From NCBI GenBank assembly GCA_007449985.2, contig VIIQ02000093.1, forward strand, positions 62,001-126,000: a stretch of DNA of 64,000 bases. The letters run 5' to 3'. Position 1 is the stretch's first letter, and each line of letters opens with the position of its first letter. The notes under the pieces were generated by a model. That model was not told where the DNA came from, made no database searches, and saw nothing but the letters and a program-made list of their open reading frames with translations. The DNA is from Desmodesmus armatus. Its lineage: Eukaryota > Chlorophyta > Chlorophyceae > Sphaeropleales > Scenedesmaceae. Positions 11,885 through 24,057 of the stretch are shown here, piece after piece. Made by a program: the position numbers and the translations under genes.

Positions 11885-12242
11885 AAAATTGTATTTCTTA
11901 GGCAGTCAGGTCGTAGTCTACGTCGACTCAGCATCTGCCTGATGTTGATTGATGTTGGTGTACTGACAAAGGAAATGCCATCAGGCACCAGGTTCTGCAA
12001 TGAACGGAGCAGTAAACGTGGTATGGCAGGTGCTGCAGTGGCATGTGAAGGCAGATGCCCTCATCAAATCAGCCGTAAACCTTGGAGAGAAGTGTGACCT
12101 GCGACCTGGGCAGCGAAAGTTTGATATGACGATTGTGTGTATAGCGCTTTCAATTTTATGTAGATGCGTTGCCTTTTGGCTTTCCTCAAGCTCATTCGCG
12201 CTCGTCTTGCCAAGGAAACCTGTTTGCCCAGTGGATGCAGTG

Positions 12243-15200
12243 ATGGCGAACTATGGTGCAGACCTGACCAAACAACAATTCATACGTCTGGCGATAGCGT
12301 TATGCATGGGCACGATCGTCGAATGTAAGTTTTCGAACCACCTGCTGCTGCTGCTGTCTCGTGCCCCCGTGTGGGTGTTGGGTGGCACTTGCAACGCATC
12401 ATGGCGCGTGGACGACGTTGTCATAGCCTGCATTACGTTGGCATACCCCAGTAAGATCGCAGCGACATACGTAGGTACCAGCCTGACTGTACTGTTGCTA
12501 CCCAACTGACACCATGCTGCGTCGTCTCCTGTTCCTGTACAGGGTATGACTTCACTGGTGAGTGCCTACACCAGTGCAGTCAATAGTGGTCACACGAAGC
12601 CTAGAGAACTGGCTTGGGTCCTGCCAACACTGTCTGACCCCAGTCCAGCTGGCTCCTTACCTGTCTATCTAATATCTGACGAGTGACAAGACCTTGAGTC
12701 TCACACCCAGCAGCAGCAGGCCAAGCAGCAAGCCCAGCGGAGGCAGCGGCAGTCGAGACCACCACCATGGCAGCAGCTACACAACAGCAGAAGCACTGCT
12801 GAGACTGCTTTGGTGGGCCGGGCAGCAGCAGTGGCATGTCACAAGGACCATGTCCATCCTCTGACAAAACACACTGCCTTTCGCTCTCTCTGCGTCTCTG
12901 CTGCAGTTTATTCCCAGCTCAGCAGTGTCATCACTGCACTCTTCTTCCCTCCCACAAACCCCAGCGTGGCCGAGCTATCTTTCTGGGCAGTGTATGCAGT
13001 CGGATACATTGCGCGCCCGCTTGGGGCCATCATTTTTGGACATGTCGGTGAGTGTTGGGTCAAACCACACGCCCTGATCAACAGGAGGCAGAGTGATGCG
13101 GTGCCAGAGTGATGCAGTACAGAGTGAGAGCTGCAGTACAAACAATGAGGGCCCGCAGCTGCTGCCAGTGGGTCCCATCAACTCCTTCCACTGGCTTGCT
13201 GTCTTGTGTCTGCGGGCCAAGCCGTGCAGCGTTCCTTCTGTTCTTGCAGTCCCTCATCACAACGTGCTGCTTGCAATCCCATTCCTGCATCTGCCCAAGC
13301 TGGGGTAATACTGCCCACTCCTTGAATCTTCCCAAGATGGGCAACTCCCATTACTCTGCCAGCTGCTGCCAGCCTCAAGTGCTCGCCAGGCATATCAGCC
13401 CCAGCTCAAGCTCTTGGCCTTGCCTGATGTTGTTTGCAGGTGACACTTCGGGCCGGCGGCTGACCCTGCTGATCAGTGTGCTGCTCATCACACTGCCCAC
13501 GCTGCTCATCGGCTGCCTTCCAACCTACGCCATGATTGGGTTCGCTGCACCCGTCCTCATGGCGCTCCTGCGCTTTGTGCAGGGCATTGCAGTGGGAGGA
13601 GAGGTGCGGTCGATGGTTCACCACACACGCTTGCCCCTCTCTGTGTGTTTTAAGATTCAGAGTGACCGGACCCAACAGTCTCCAAGCATTCTCCCCCGGC
13701 AGCAGCTAGCCAGCAATGCTAGTGCTGTCAGCAACGGCCACTGCCTGGTTTGTTGCTGGAGCACCCATGTGCTGGCCTCAGCATCAACCCAGACAAGACT
13801 GCTTCTGTGCAGCCCACAACTCAGTCGTGCCGGGCACCTGCACTCTGACAACATGCTGTTTTTCATCTTCACCGGCATGATGCTGTAGCTGCTGTTGCTG
13901 TTCTCTGTTGTCCCCTGCAGTTTGGCAGCGCCATCACCTACCTTTATGAGATGGCTCCAGTGGGGCGCAAGGGCCTCACTGCCTCACTGGGCCAACTGGC
14001 TGTCAGCCCAGGCATGATCCTGGGTATACTCATGTGCCAAGCGGTGCTCTACGGCTGCACACCAGGTGAGGGAAGCGAGTGGGAGTGAGAGTGAGATCAG
14101 CACAAAAGCTGGATTCCTGGATGGAGTGGCAGGAGTGTGGAGATCGCAGAACAGGAGTGAGGCTGTTGGCAGCTGTCAGAGGTGCCTGATAGCCACTTTT
14201 AGTACACTGCTGTTGCGCCGCCATGCAAAAGCATTGTGCGTTCTTATGCTGCCGGTCCCTGCACACAAGTATCATGTGGTAACTGTGTCGTGTAGTGTTG
14301 CTGTTGCTCCAACCCGGGTGGTGCTGGCTCTGAGGTGTTTCTCCATGCTGTGCTGGTTGTCTGCTACTGCAGAGCAGCTGCTGGTATGGGGCTGGCGTGT
14401 GCCCTTCCTGGTGAGTCTCAGGAAGTCCACATGTGTAAGGGTGCGGCCTTGGCCCTTCTTTGAACCCCAACATTCCCTAATGAAGTGTGGCATCACTCTG
14501 GTTGTTGCTGCAAGATACACATCGTGTTCATCAAGTTGACTGACACTGTGCTTGCCTGCTTGGCTGCTGTGTGTGTTGCGGCGCTGCAGCTGACGGTGTT
14601 CACTACACCCCTGGCACTGTACCTGCGTCTGCACATGGTGAGAACTGCTTTGCACTGGGCTCTGCCTGCCAGCACATGTAGCATGCCACGCTTGACCCCA
14701 CCCTGCCCCTGTGGCTGCTGTGTGTTCAGCACACAGATACGAGCTTGCTGCTTCTGGCTCAGCCGTATGTTGTCACCAGGTCATACTGACTGACAGCAGC
14801 TGTGTCCGGCGCTAGCACCGACCTGGCCGTTGTCCAACAATCCTGTGCTGCAGCATCAGTGCTGCGATCTAGTAAAGATCCTCATATCCTGCCTGCTCGC
14901 TTGTTGTTAAGATCCTCATATCCTGCCTGCGCGTCCCTGCAGCCTGAGCCCCGGGAGTTCCTTGAGCACAAGCAGCAGCTGGTCCTGGAGCGCGTTGCCA
15001 GCACAGCTGCCACCAACGTGGCCCGCAGCTTCACCTGCCAGCAGTCTGCCCTCAGCATGACCAACAGCTCCTTCAACAGCACAAAGCCTGTCGTCCTGCG
15101 CGCCCTGTCGTCCATGCGCGCAAGCTCCCTGCACATCCCCATGCCAGCACACGCAGCAGCAGCTGATGCAGAAGGCGGGAAGGGAGCCAATGCACATGCG

Positions 15201-17106
15201 GTGACCAGCCCCAAAGGCAAGCATACTGCTGCAGGTAGGTGCATAAGGTGCAGGTGGCGAGATTTCCTCGCGTTGCTGTTGAAGTACATGCGTTGCTTAA
15301 GGCTTTTGGATGGCTGTCATGTGTATGTTTATTTCACTGCGATCCGTGCTGAGCATTGCTGAAAGTACAAGTGCTGACATCATGTGCGTGGACGGCTGCA
15401 TATGCAGGAGGTGCAGGGCCAGCACAGCTCAGGCAGCTCAGCATGAAGGAGCTGTCCCTGCAACTGCAGCGCTCAGTCAGCATCACTGCTGACGGCCGAC
15501 TGGTGCCGGATGCGACGTGGGCAGCGCAGCAGGCAGAGCAGCAGAAGATGGGGGCAGCAGAGGTCATTGGTTGTGAGCAGGGGTTTCAGCAGGAGGTAAG
15601 CTGCTGCTGTCGCCTGTTGTTGAGACAAAATCATTGCTGCAAAACTGGTTGAATGCTGTCTGGCAGTAGACGTGGTGTAGCCCCTGTGCACCTGCATGCA
15701 AGCGGCATGGCAGCTGTGTGTCAGTGAGCAGACAGCTGCAGATCACCCTGGTAATCATCTCTGCTGACTGTTTTGGTGCGGTAGGCATCATGCGCCTTGT
15801 GTGTGGTTAAGCTCTGACAGCGTAGCAATCTTGCAAAACACATCACACCTATTCTGACTGACCACATGCGTGGGTCCGTTTGCTGCCTTTCACCGCAGGT
15901 GCAACACCTCTCCGCCACCATCAAGCACCACATCCCGGTTGCAGTGCTGTTCAGGGACCACTGGGCCGGTGTGCTGCTGCAGTTTTTAATTGAGGCAGCC
16001 TATGGCACAGCCTTCTACACCTTCTTCACATACATCCCCTCCTATCTGTCCAAGGAGCTGCACATCCCGGCCAGCAACACCCTGTGGGCCCTGCTCATAG
16101 GTTTGGTGCTGTTTGCAGTGGCGGTGCCCCTTTCTGGCCACTACATCGGAGACGGCAAGGTGCGTGGAAGAGGCATGGCTTTTGGTGCTGCTGATTGGCT
16201 AGCTTCCAGGCCCCTGCGCATCATCTGCGGTGGATGTCGGCTGTGGTTTGGACAGGTTGATGTGAATTTGTGTCATCAGGATGCAGCACGTTGTCAAGAT
16301 GTGGGTCGCTATGCAGCACTGCAGTGGTTCTTCAGACTTTCACCGGATGCCCGGTGGCCAGTGCAAGAATACGGCCTGCCGCACGCACCTGTCGGCTTTT
16401 GGCTGATAAAAATGGTCACTGCAAGGTGACTACAGCGCCGCTGTCCTGCACTGCTGTTGGGTTCTTTCCCGCCATTTTTCCCCTGCAGGTTCCAAAGGTC
16501 TGGGCCCTGATGGGCGTCACAGGCGTGCTGGCAGCAGCAGTCATGCCGGTGACGCAGGTGGTGGGCCACCCTGTCGGCATGTGGCTGCTGCTGCCTCTCA
16601 TGCTCGGCGGCACAGGCATCATCGGCGGTATCATGACCACCATCGGCCCTGCAATATACCCTCCCGCAGTCCGCGCAACAGGGTATAACCTGGGGCATAA
16701 CCTTGCTATGAGCCTGTTTGGTGGGTTGTGTCCTTTAATAATCAGTGCCTTGGCTGTGGTCCTGCAGCCTGCTACAAATGCAGCAGGGGTCGTGGTTGTG
16801 ATGACAGCGCTGTTGACATTTATTGGAGGGGTAGTGCTGGTGAAGGTGGTGCCGGGGACCAATGCGCCAGCGCCGGCGGGGCAGCAGCTGCAGTACTTGC
16901 AGGAGCAGGAGGAGCGGCGGCAGGAGGCTACTAGCATGCAGCAGGTGGTGGTTCCAACCCCGTTAGGGGCTTGGTTGTGCTCGTTGCACACGCTCAAGCT
17001 TGCTGGGGTTTGTTTGATTCACTGTCGTGCTGAGAAACCTGTGTTATTCGAAAGTGTGTTTGCCCTTGCAGCTGCGTCTGCAAGCAAAGGGTCGTGTGAC
17101 GGGTGA
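12243..17106 (+). CDS. MFS transporter, ProP-like (metabolite:H+ symporter type)
   Basis: Eleven phase-consistent exons: 12243-12324, 12543-12557 (a 15-nt microexon), 12907-13047, 13440-13603, 13921-14065, 14373-14410, 14590-14637, 14943-15234, 15408-15595, 15899-16159 and 16489-17106, giving 663 residues. The microexon completes the VEWYDF signature of the ProP/MHS group in TM1. Other landmarks are ARPLGAIIFGHVGDTSGRR (the MFS loop 2-3 motif), RFVQGIAVGGE in TM4, and WGWRVPFL before TM6. Family members have about 12 TM helices and 430-500 residues, and move osmolytes or organic acids with protons; the substrate here is unknown. Exons 8-9 insert ~160 polar residues in the central cytoplasmic loop. 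Residues after TM12 form a Gln/Glu-rich tail. An in-frame ATG at 12000 could add 81 residues, but the family start fits 12243. Confidence 0.88.
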
Positions 17107-18507
17107 CACTCTGAGTGTTTTTCAGCGTCGCCTACCTCTAACCAGCCATGTGATGTGCAGCACAAAGCACCATGTCTTGCACTGTTCAATGTGCAGTCCA
17201 GGGGGTTTTGTGAATGTGTGTGGCCGGTGGCCATCACTGTAAGTGCTCCTGGTGTTTGTTGGGTTGTATGTGACTCAGTGGTGGGCCTGCGATAGGCCTG
17301 TAGTCCCTGTACGCACGTGAGGATTATGTACCAGTTATGTGCACTTGTCACATCAGGGTGCCGTGCCCTACTGCAATGTGACTTTGGCTGATAAGCCAGG
17401 CACCTGGTGGTATGGGGTGTTACTTCAGGCTTGCCAGCGTTTGTATGGGGTTTCCTTGTCAGGCAAGGATACGACACAGCAGGAATGTGGTGTGTGTTGT
17501 TCTGCGGCAACGTTATTGGGCCTTGGGCGGGGACATGCTGCCCTTTCTTGGTCAAGATCAAGACAGCTTCATGCATGTTGTGGTAGTCAGCAGTGCACCT
17601 GTGGAGCCACTTGACCCAGGTGCAGCTCTTTACTCTTTACGTCATGCCGCTGCCACTGCACGGTCAAGTCACTCCCAGTTGTATCACTTGCGTTGTTGAC
17701 GTTTCATAGCAGGTGGACGGGGGTTGCTTGTACACATGTTTTCTGCCCACACACTGACCTTATGCAGTGTTGCGTGGTTTCATCTGGGGCCTGAATTAGC
17801 TAGGCTGTGGCACCATTTGTTCTATGAACTGATACCAAGGACTGCAGCCTGTCACAGGTATGTTACCATTGAAGTGTTTCATCCTCACAGCAAGCAGGTG
17901 CACCCCTTGGTGCTTCTGGGAGCTTTCTCTCTGCTTGTGTGTGGAGATTCATCAGTCAAGTCCTGTTGGCTGCAACTTTGCTGTTATGCCTGTTGTGGCT
18001 GACTGCAGAAGTCCTGCCGTACCTGTAGCTGCAAGTCCTGGTGCTGGTTCCCTTTCAATGAGTCCTGCGCACATCGTTATGGACTGTCACTGTTGGCTGC
18101 GTTGTGCCATGGCTGCTGCAGTACCTTGCTTCAAGCTTGGCCTGAGACACTGGGTCATAGTCTTGAGCTGCCCAATGCATGCAAGCCACGTTCATTCAAT
18201 GCTGAGTGGCTTCACCGAGCTGGCAGGCCTGCTGCCGCATATCATCGCAATTAGACCTTGCAACACCGTGATGTGTTGTGAGGGTGTAAGCAGCTGCTTC
18301 CTGGCAAGTCCATGCTGTCCCTGTAACGCCATATCAGCAGTATCACAGACACACCACCATCATTCAAAAGAACGGCAAAACCAAGTCGTGGGCAGTGCAA
18401 CACGTTGCAGCACACCTCACAAGCTCCAACCAGCAAACCACACGCCCAGACTCAGACTGCTGCTGACCTCTGATGTGCCACCGCTCCCACTACTGCATGT
18501 AAACAAT
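17107..18507. other. 3' flank of MFS gene; no further gene seen
   Basis: TGTAA at 17238-17242, 132 nt past the MFS stop, matches the green-algal polyadenylation signal. The rest gives only short, unconvincing frames on both strands. Confidence 0.45.
17238..17242 (+). terminator. TGTAA polyadenylation signal of the MFS gene
   Basis: TGTAA is the usual poly(A) signal in volvocine and related green algae. Its distance of 132 nt from the stop is reasonable, but a five-base match can be chance. Confidence 0.45.
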
Positions 18508-18744
18508 TCAATTAGTAGTGGAGCCTGCACAGGGCTCTGCAGGGTTCATGCATCGCCATATAGCTGCAAGATCACGGGCTGCAACAGCAGTGGCAACAAG
18601 GCCAACAAGGCACACTGACAACAGTGCCCAGAACAAGTGCCTATCTGCAGCAGCCTGCGCGTGTGCGCCTCTGCATAGGAGCAGCGCCTGCTGCACTGCA
18701 CTCTGCGTGGCCATCAGCTCCTCAGCTGCCACACCCAGCTGCAT
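18508..18744 (-). CDS. Small single-pass membrane protein or exon
   Basis: A 78-codon frame begins with ATG 18744. It starts with an amphipathic stretch (AAEELMATQSAVQQALLL), then one clear membrane helix (FWALLSVCLVGLVATAVAA), then a short Trp/Cys-containing tail. The sequence before the ATG (GAGACAG/C) could be a splice acceptor, so an upstream exon may exist. It lies just behind LSM6 on the same strand, past that gene's TGTAA. I do not recognise a family. Confidence 0.35.
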   Translation of the reverse strand: MQLGVAAEELMATQSAVQQALLLCRGAHAQAAADRHLFWALLSVCLVGLVATAVAARDLAAIWRCMNPAEPCAGSTTN

Positions 18745-18833
18745 GCTGTCTCAGGCACGGGAGAGAACCCCACCAGGTCGAGCCTGTCCCCTGGGGTGCA
18801 AGCAAGCATGCCGGCAGGCAGCCAGTCAGGCAG

Positions 18834-18838
18834 TTACA
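18834..18838 (-). terminator. TGTAA polyadenylation signal of LSM6
   Basis: TGTAA on the minus strand lies 134 nt beyond the LSM6 stop, the spacing expected for a green-algal 3' UTR. Confidence 0.5.
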
Positions 18839-18971
18839 CGCATGGACTGCTGCACTGGGCGGGGTCGGATGCTGCACTGGGCGGGGTCGGCGCTGCTTTG
18901 GGCTGTGCTCCTTGCAAAGATGGCAAATCTTCCCCTTCATTCCCGGAGTCCGGACTGCACTGAGGCGACCG

Positions 18972-20109
18972 TCATTGCCGCACTGTGCTGATGTACAGCA
19001 CTGCAGGAGGCGGGGTACAGCAGACAACCATGCAGGCAGAGAAGGTGGCAGAAAGGGGAACAGACAGCCAGCGGTCAGCATAGATGGGGGCTTTCAGCCC
19101 TGCAAGGCATTGGCTACAACATGCTTGTTGTGCTGTGCTATGCTGTGCTGTGACGGGCCCTGCCTGCTTTCCCTCCCATAACTTGCTGCAGTGCACAACA
19201 GCGAAGCATGCCTCCAATTCCTACCCACCATTGTTGCCACGAATGAAGACATCTCCATACTTATTCTTCAACTGCCCGTTGACATATTCCTGCAGGCCAA
19301 GGGAAAGGCACAACCAACACGGTCAGCAACACCTTGCCTCATGTCACCACACTGGCAGCAGCCAGCTACCTGTGTGCGTGATAACTATCACGGGGAGGGC
19401 TTCAGCACCCCTGCTGAGCAGCTTGCCTGACTGCTGAAGTGGCTAATTGTGCAGGGGTGCTGCTGGGCGGTCAGGTAGAAAACAACTACCAGGCTTTCCT
19501 GTGACCAGGTAGGCACCCTGAGCAGGTCGCAACCCAGGGTGCTGCAGTTGACCCCAAATGAAGCATTGAACGGCACTATCTTCCCGCTGCTCACCTCTGT
19601 ATGCTCCATGGCAATGTTCATGTAGCCATCTAGACAAGCAAGGATGCCTGCAGCAGAACAGCAACAGATGTGGCCCCTGCTCAGCGACAGGCATGCACGT
19701 TTTGAGACCCTGTGGGCTTTTTGCTTGTAGCTACACAGGCAAGTATGCATGGCACAAGTTTGTATCGGCCTGTATGGTATATCGGCCCAGATGCAGTTAG
19801 GAGGTGAGCCCTGGTTGTTTGGCCGTGGTCACGTTTGGCGTACTTTGTTTGTTGGTGGCTGGCTGGCGAGCACAAGGTTTGTTGGCAGGATGCGTAGCCT
19901 GTAGAGATGCAAAGCAACAGGCTGTCGCAGCTGCCAGGTGGCGCACAGCACAATGTGCCAGCTGTGGTGCTGGGCTGCATACCTCGATAGTCCACTCCGG
20001 AGTTAAGCTTCACCAGCACAGGCTTGCCCTTTATACTCTTCAGGAAGTCTGAAGGTGTCTTGGAGGCGCCGGTGGGCACTGGCAGCGGGTTGGCTGCACC
20101 GTCTGCCAT
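18972..20109 (-). CDS. LSM6: U6 snRNA-associated Sm-like protein LSM6
   Basis: LSM6 is one subunit of the Lsm2-8 ring that binds the 3' end of U6 snRNA in the nucleus, and of the cytoplasmic Lsm1-7 ring in mRNA decay. Four exons, all in phase: 20109-19983, 19647-19595, 19289-19229 and 19000-18972, giving 89 residues. The Sm1 motif (KPVLVKLNSGVDYRG, then CLDGYMNIAMEHTE) and Sm2 motif (FIRGNNVLYIS) are intact, including the Asp/Asn and Arg-Gly residues that bind uridine in this family. Orthologues have about 75-90 residues; the extra length is a short N-terminal Ala/Pro segment. ATG 20109 is the only reasonable start. Exon 4 codes just nine residues and the stop. Confidence 0.96.
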
Positions 20110-23100
20110 GTGGCCCAGCTGAAGCTGCTGCTTGAACCTAAACCCCTAACCTTATTTGTGTTGCTGTAGAGGAGTTAGGGACGCAAGCACACTGATTTGG
20201 TGCTGTTCTGGCTGCAGTGATGTGAAGAGTAGATCAGCTGAAGCTGTTGAAGCAATGGTGCCCAGTCTGCGAGGTTTGAGTACGAGCTGTGAAAGGGTGC
20301 GGTGAGTTCAATGAGCATGCAGTTTGGGATGCACTTGCCCTTGATTGAATGCAATGACAAGCGGACATGTGACACTTGGGTTCTTCTGTATGCGGTCTTG
20401 GAGCAGCTATCATCTACGGCACTAAAATTATGCTACCTTGCTGGTGATTGTTTGGACCTTTGTGTTGCCCGACAAACTCCTCATCTTGAGACAGATCGTT
20501 CTTTCGTGGATCCCTCATCTTCACCTCCTGCAGCTCAGTCTGGTCCAAGTAGTATTTTTCATCTTGCCTTATTCACCCTCGGCAGTTGGGACCAGCCGCG
20601 CATTGGCGCCACAGCAGGAGCAGCAGCAACAGCAGTCAGCCATACCCAGCAGTGATGCTGCAGATTTTAGGGCTAGCAGCCTGCTGGATCAGACCCGGAT
20701 CAGTTGCACAGTAGGCAGATTTGCAGCCACGAACAGGCAGATTCGCGTGCAGCATGGATAGGCAGCCACGTAGGTGGTGCTGGATGTTGCATTGTGTTGT
20801 GCTTCCCGTGCCCTTTCGTTCGCATGCCGGTAGTCTTCCTCTCCTCCCTAGGTGGCACTGTAGTTCCTAGTTCCGTGTTTTCACAGTAGACGTTTGGTAA
20901 GGCAGACTCCGTCAATAGCCCGACCTGTTGAGCTTGGAGGGGCAAGGGCCTTGCATATGAAATAGGGTTGCGGTTTGCAGTCTGCATTGGAAACGCATTG
21001 GGTACGCAAGAAATATCAAAGACTAAAAGAATATAGGTAACCTGCAGGTTCGCCACCTCGCCAATGCAACGGAATGACAGCAGCAACAACACCAAGGGCC
21101 TGCACCACCCTCAGGGGCCGAGGGCAATCATGCAGCAGCAGCAGCAGCAGCAGGTCACATGGCAGTAGTGACGGAGGGAGCCGCTACAAAACACAATATC
21201 CTTAGGGGAAGGCTTCAGTTGTGGAGCTGGGGGCTAGGCCTGGTTGTTTCCAGAGCCCACACCCAAGCGCCACAAGTGCTGCCATCCCCAGGCACCTTCC
21301 TAGGTGGTGTGCTGCACAATGTGGGCTGTGCCTGCAGGTCCTGCATATGCTTGGGCACAAATTTGATGTCAGATGCTTTACTTTTACTTTGTGGCATCAA
21401 GGGTGTTGCTGTTGACAGCAACACTGCTGAAAGGAGTGACAGCCACTGTTTGCAACCTACACGTCACACCTTGCAACAAACAGATAGCACCGCCCAGCAG
21501 GGAAAGCACCCACTTGACACCCCCCCAGTTAGCTTTATTTTGTATCCGAATTGGTGCTGGAGAGTGCTGATGCTGCATCACTAGTGCACGTAAGGAAGCA
21601 TTTGAGACAGCCACGGAATAGCTTTCCTGTCTTGGCTCAATTTCCGTCTCTGCAGCATTGCCAGCGGCACACTCACTAAGCCTAGGCAACAGCTGCAGTC
21701 ACACATGCAGAACTAGCAAACATGAATGGATTATATGCACCTCACCCTAGCTGGTGTCACTGCACAGTGCAAGTGCGTGCAATTCAGTGTGCACTGACAG
21801 CAATGGCACCCATTAGCCTACAATCCATCACCCCAAAGCACCCCTCCCCTCCCTGCCCCCCTCCCTGCCCGACCACGCACATGAAAGATGACTACTCAAA
21901 CTGTGCCACGTAGCAGTCAGAGGCACATTTACAATACATCAAACAATTGAATAGTCGTGAAGCACGTGGGTGTGTTTCTGTAGGCAATGATCGATTAGTG
22001 GGCTTGGGTAAATGGCATTTGACCATTCAAGGTATATGGCATGTGACCATTCATTCTTCATGCCGCTTCACTGTGCATCGTCGGGGAAAGGGTAGAAAAC
22101 ACCCTTTGGTGTGACAAATCACTTGTCGCCTGAGCACATAACATTCAAGGGTGCTTTTAACAAATTAGGGCGTGAAGGGGACAGCACACTGTGTGTGTAG
22201 GGACAGCATCCAAGCACACTGCTGCCAGGGGCAACTTTCAACAACGCATTGAACCAAAGTCCCCAAAACACACGCATCCACTGAGACCGGATATTGAACA
22301 GCCCCCCCCCCCCCCCCCCCCCCGGGAACAGAATAGGGTGTGCTGATCTGTTGCCTGGTTTCAGTAATGAGTCTAGACAGGCAGGTGATAGTGGGACATT
22401 TGAGAGGCACTTATGCAGGCGATGCTTCCAAGCTCACAGATCTGCATCGAAAGGCCTGAAGTACACTGGCTGTTGCCTGCATAAATGGCATTGATTATCC
22501 ATCATTCTGCATTTTTGTGCGTAGTGTACAGCTGTCAGTCACCCAACCTCATGCCGACCGTACTCTAGTGCACTTCAGCAGCTACAGCTAGATCGTGCAC
22601 ACACAGACTACAAGCTGTAAGCTCTATGCTGCAAGCGCGTGTTCCCAACATCAGCACACAACACACAGCAGCCACAACTGCTGCTTGCCTGGCTGGGCCA
22701 CGTGAAAGGTACTTTGCCTAGAGCTACAGGTTGCTGTTGCGCTATGCCTGGGGTTTGTGTTATTGTTCTGTTTGGGGTGACAAACATAGACATAGTAGTT
22801 TGTATGACTTTGAGGTTGCGAGCTGGTGGTGTGATACTGACATTCATTTTTACCCTTCTATGTTTTGTGGCCTTCACGCTTTGGTTCATGCGGGTGTGTC
22901 CAACTTGAGCACAGTGTAGTTGCCTTGCTTCCTGGGGCCTCTGTTATCTAACATTGCATTCTCTCCCACTTCCACTCTCACCTCTCATGCCATGTTTTCA
23001 GCCACAGCACAGAGACTGGGGTGTCCTTGACATGGGGGGGGGGGGGGGGGCAATTGCAATGGTGGTTGGCAGGCGGATGGGCATGGGCTGGTGGTTATTT

Positions 23101-23466
23101 ATTGCACAGGGTGACGGCATTGGGAAATGAAGGCGGGAATCCGGGTTTTGGGTGCACATGTGTCATGGCAAACTCAACAAGACGGTCCCTCATCCTTCAG
23201 CAATCAGCCACAATCTGCAGCAACCGCCACACTGTGTGCACGTGCCTGCTCTGACACTGCTTGTTTGTCTCTGCTGTCGTGTGCTGCCCGTGCCCCTGCT
23301 GCTGCTGTTCGCTGCTGCCATTTTGCGCCGCTGCTGCTGCTGCTGCTGTCGCTGCTGCTGTATCTGCTTGGTAATGGTGTCCTGTCTGTGTGTTCCTGTG
23401 TGTTTTTGATGGGTGTTTGCTGTTGTGTGTGCGTCATCTTGCGTGCATGTTCGTCGTGTGTGTCAG
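20110..23466. other. No recognisable gene; LSM6 upstream region
   Basis: This holds the LSM6 promoter side and about 3 kb in which no frame is convincing. One plus-strand frame at 20438-20761 has a hydrophobic start and a Gln-rich middle, but no ATG. A 21-nt C run (22303-22323), a G run (23034-23050) and a CTG cluster near 23300-23370 are present. The first exon of the large RGG/RAP gene may lie in the last few hundred bases. Confidence 0.4.
20138..20152 (+). promoter_or_regulatory. Telo-box-like motif upstream of LSM6
   Basis: CCTAAACCCCTAACC lies 29 nt upstream of the LSM6 ATG. Plant genes for translation and RNP components often carry an AAACCCTA telo box near the start of transcription. 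This one differs by an extra C, so the call is tentative. Confidence 0.3.
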
Positions 23467-24057
23467 GTGGCCGTGGTGGCAGAGACAGGGACAGGTACGG
23501 AGGTCCTGTCAGGCCCTTCCACAGCCCTCAGCCAGGCATGTCGGGCCCACCAGACACCAGGGGCCCCCCTCCCTTTGACAGGGGGCACCACGACCCAGAA
23601 CCTCAGGACCACCTTGGCAGGGGGGAGGACCTCCGGGACCTCAGGTGATGGGGGTGCTTTGTGAATAGAATGGAACGTGTGTAGCACTGACAACATGTTG
23701 GTCCCATGCTGCTATAAGATATACGTCGATACCCATACCTCGCACACATACACTGCTCCTGTGTGCAAAGTTTCATCGATGCATGTCGATGCTGTTGCTG
23801 AATACTTGCTGAGCCTTGAACCCCAGGTTCGGGGCACTGCTGTGATGTGCCCGTTTGTCGTCTGGAGCGTATTCGATTTGCAGCACTTCCCCACTGACGG
23901 ACTGAAAGACTCACTACCTCACACACTCTGTCACTCAATCACTTCTGCAGGGAGACTTCAACCGGCCCGGGCCTGGGCCCGGCCCCATGATGGGCCACCG
24001 GGAGTTTGACGGACCATTCCAACCAGCCCCCGGCCGCCAACCACAACCCATACCAGG
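23467..24057 (+). CDS. RGG/Pro-rich exons, likely 5' part of the large RAP gene
   Basis: Two exons with good splice sites: 23467-23644 (TGTCAG before, GTGATG after) and 23952-24057 (TCTGCAG before, GTGATT after). The first encodes GGRGGRDRDRYGG, an RGG-type RNA-binding segment, followed by Pro/Gly/His/Asp-rich sequence. The second is Pro/Gly-rich (RPGPGPGPMMGH). The second exon ends in phase 1 and joins correctly to the exon starting at 32230, where the same Pro-Gly-Gln style continues, so I place them in one gene across an 8.2-kb intron. The junction between the two exons is one base out of phase, as at many other sites here. No classical RRM is visible. Upstream start not found. Confidence 0.55.

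Noticed and set aside
12000..12242. 81-residue N-terminal extension of the MFS protein
   Set aside because: In frame and beginning with ATG, but it has no family counterpart; ATG 12243 directly precedes the conserved first helix.
18508..18744. Match to the plasminogen-receptor-KT family
   Set aside because: Only the general pattern of a helix before a membrane segment agrees; no diagnostic residues could be lined up.
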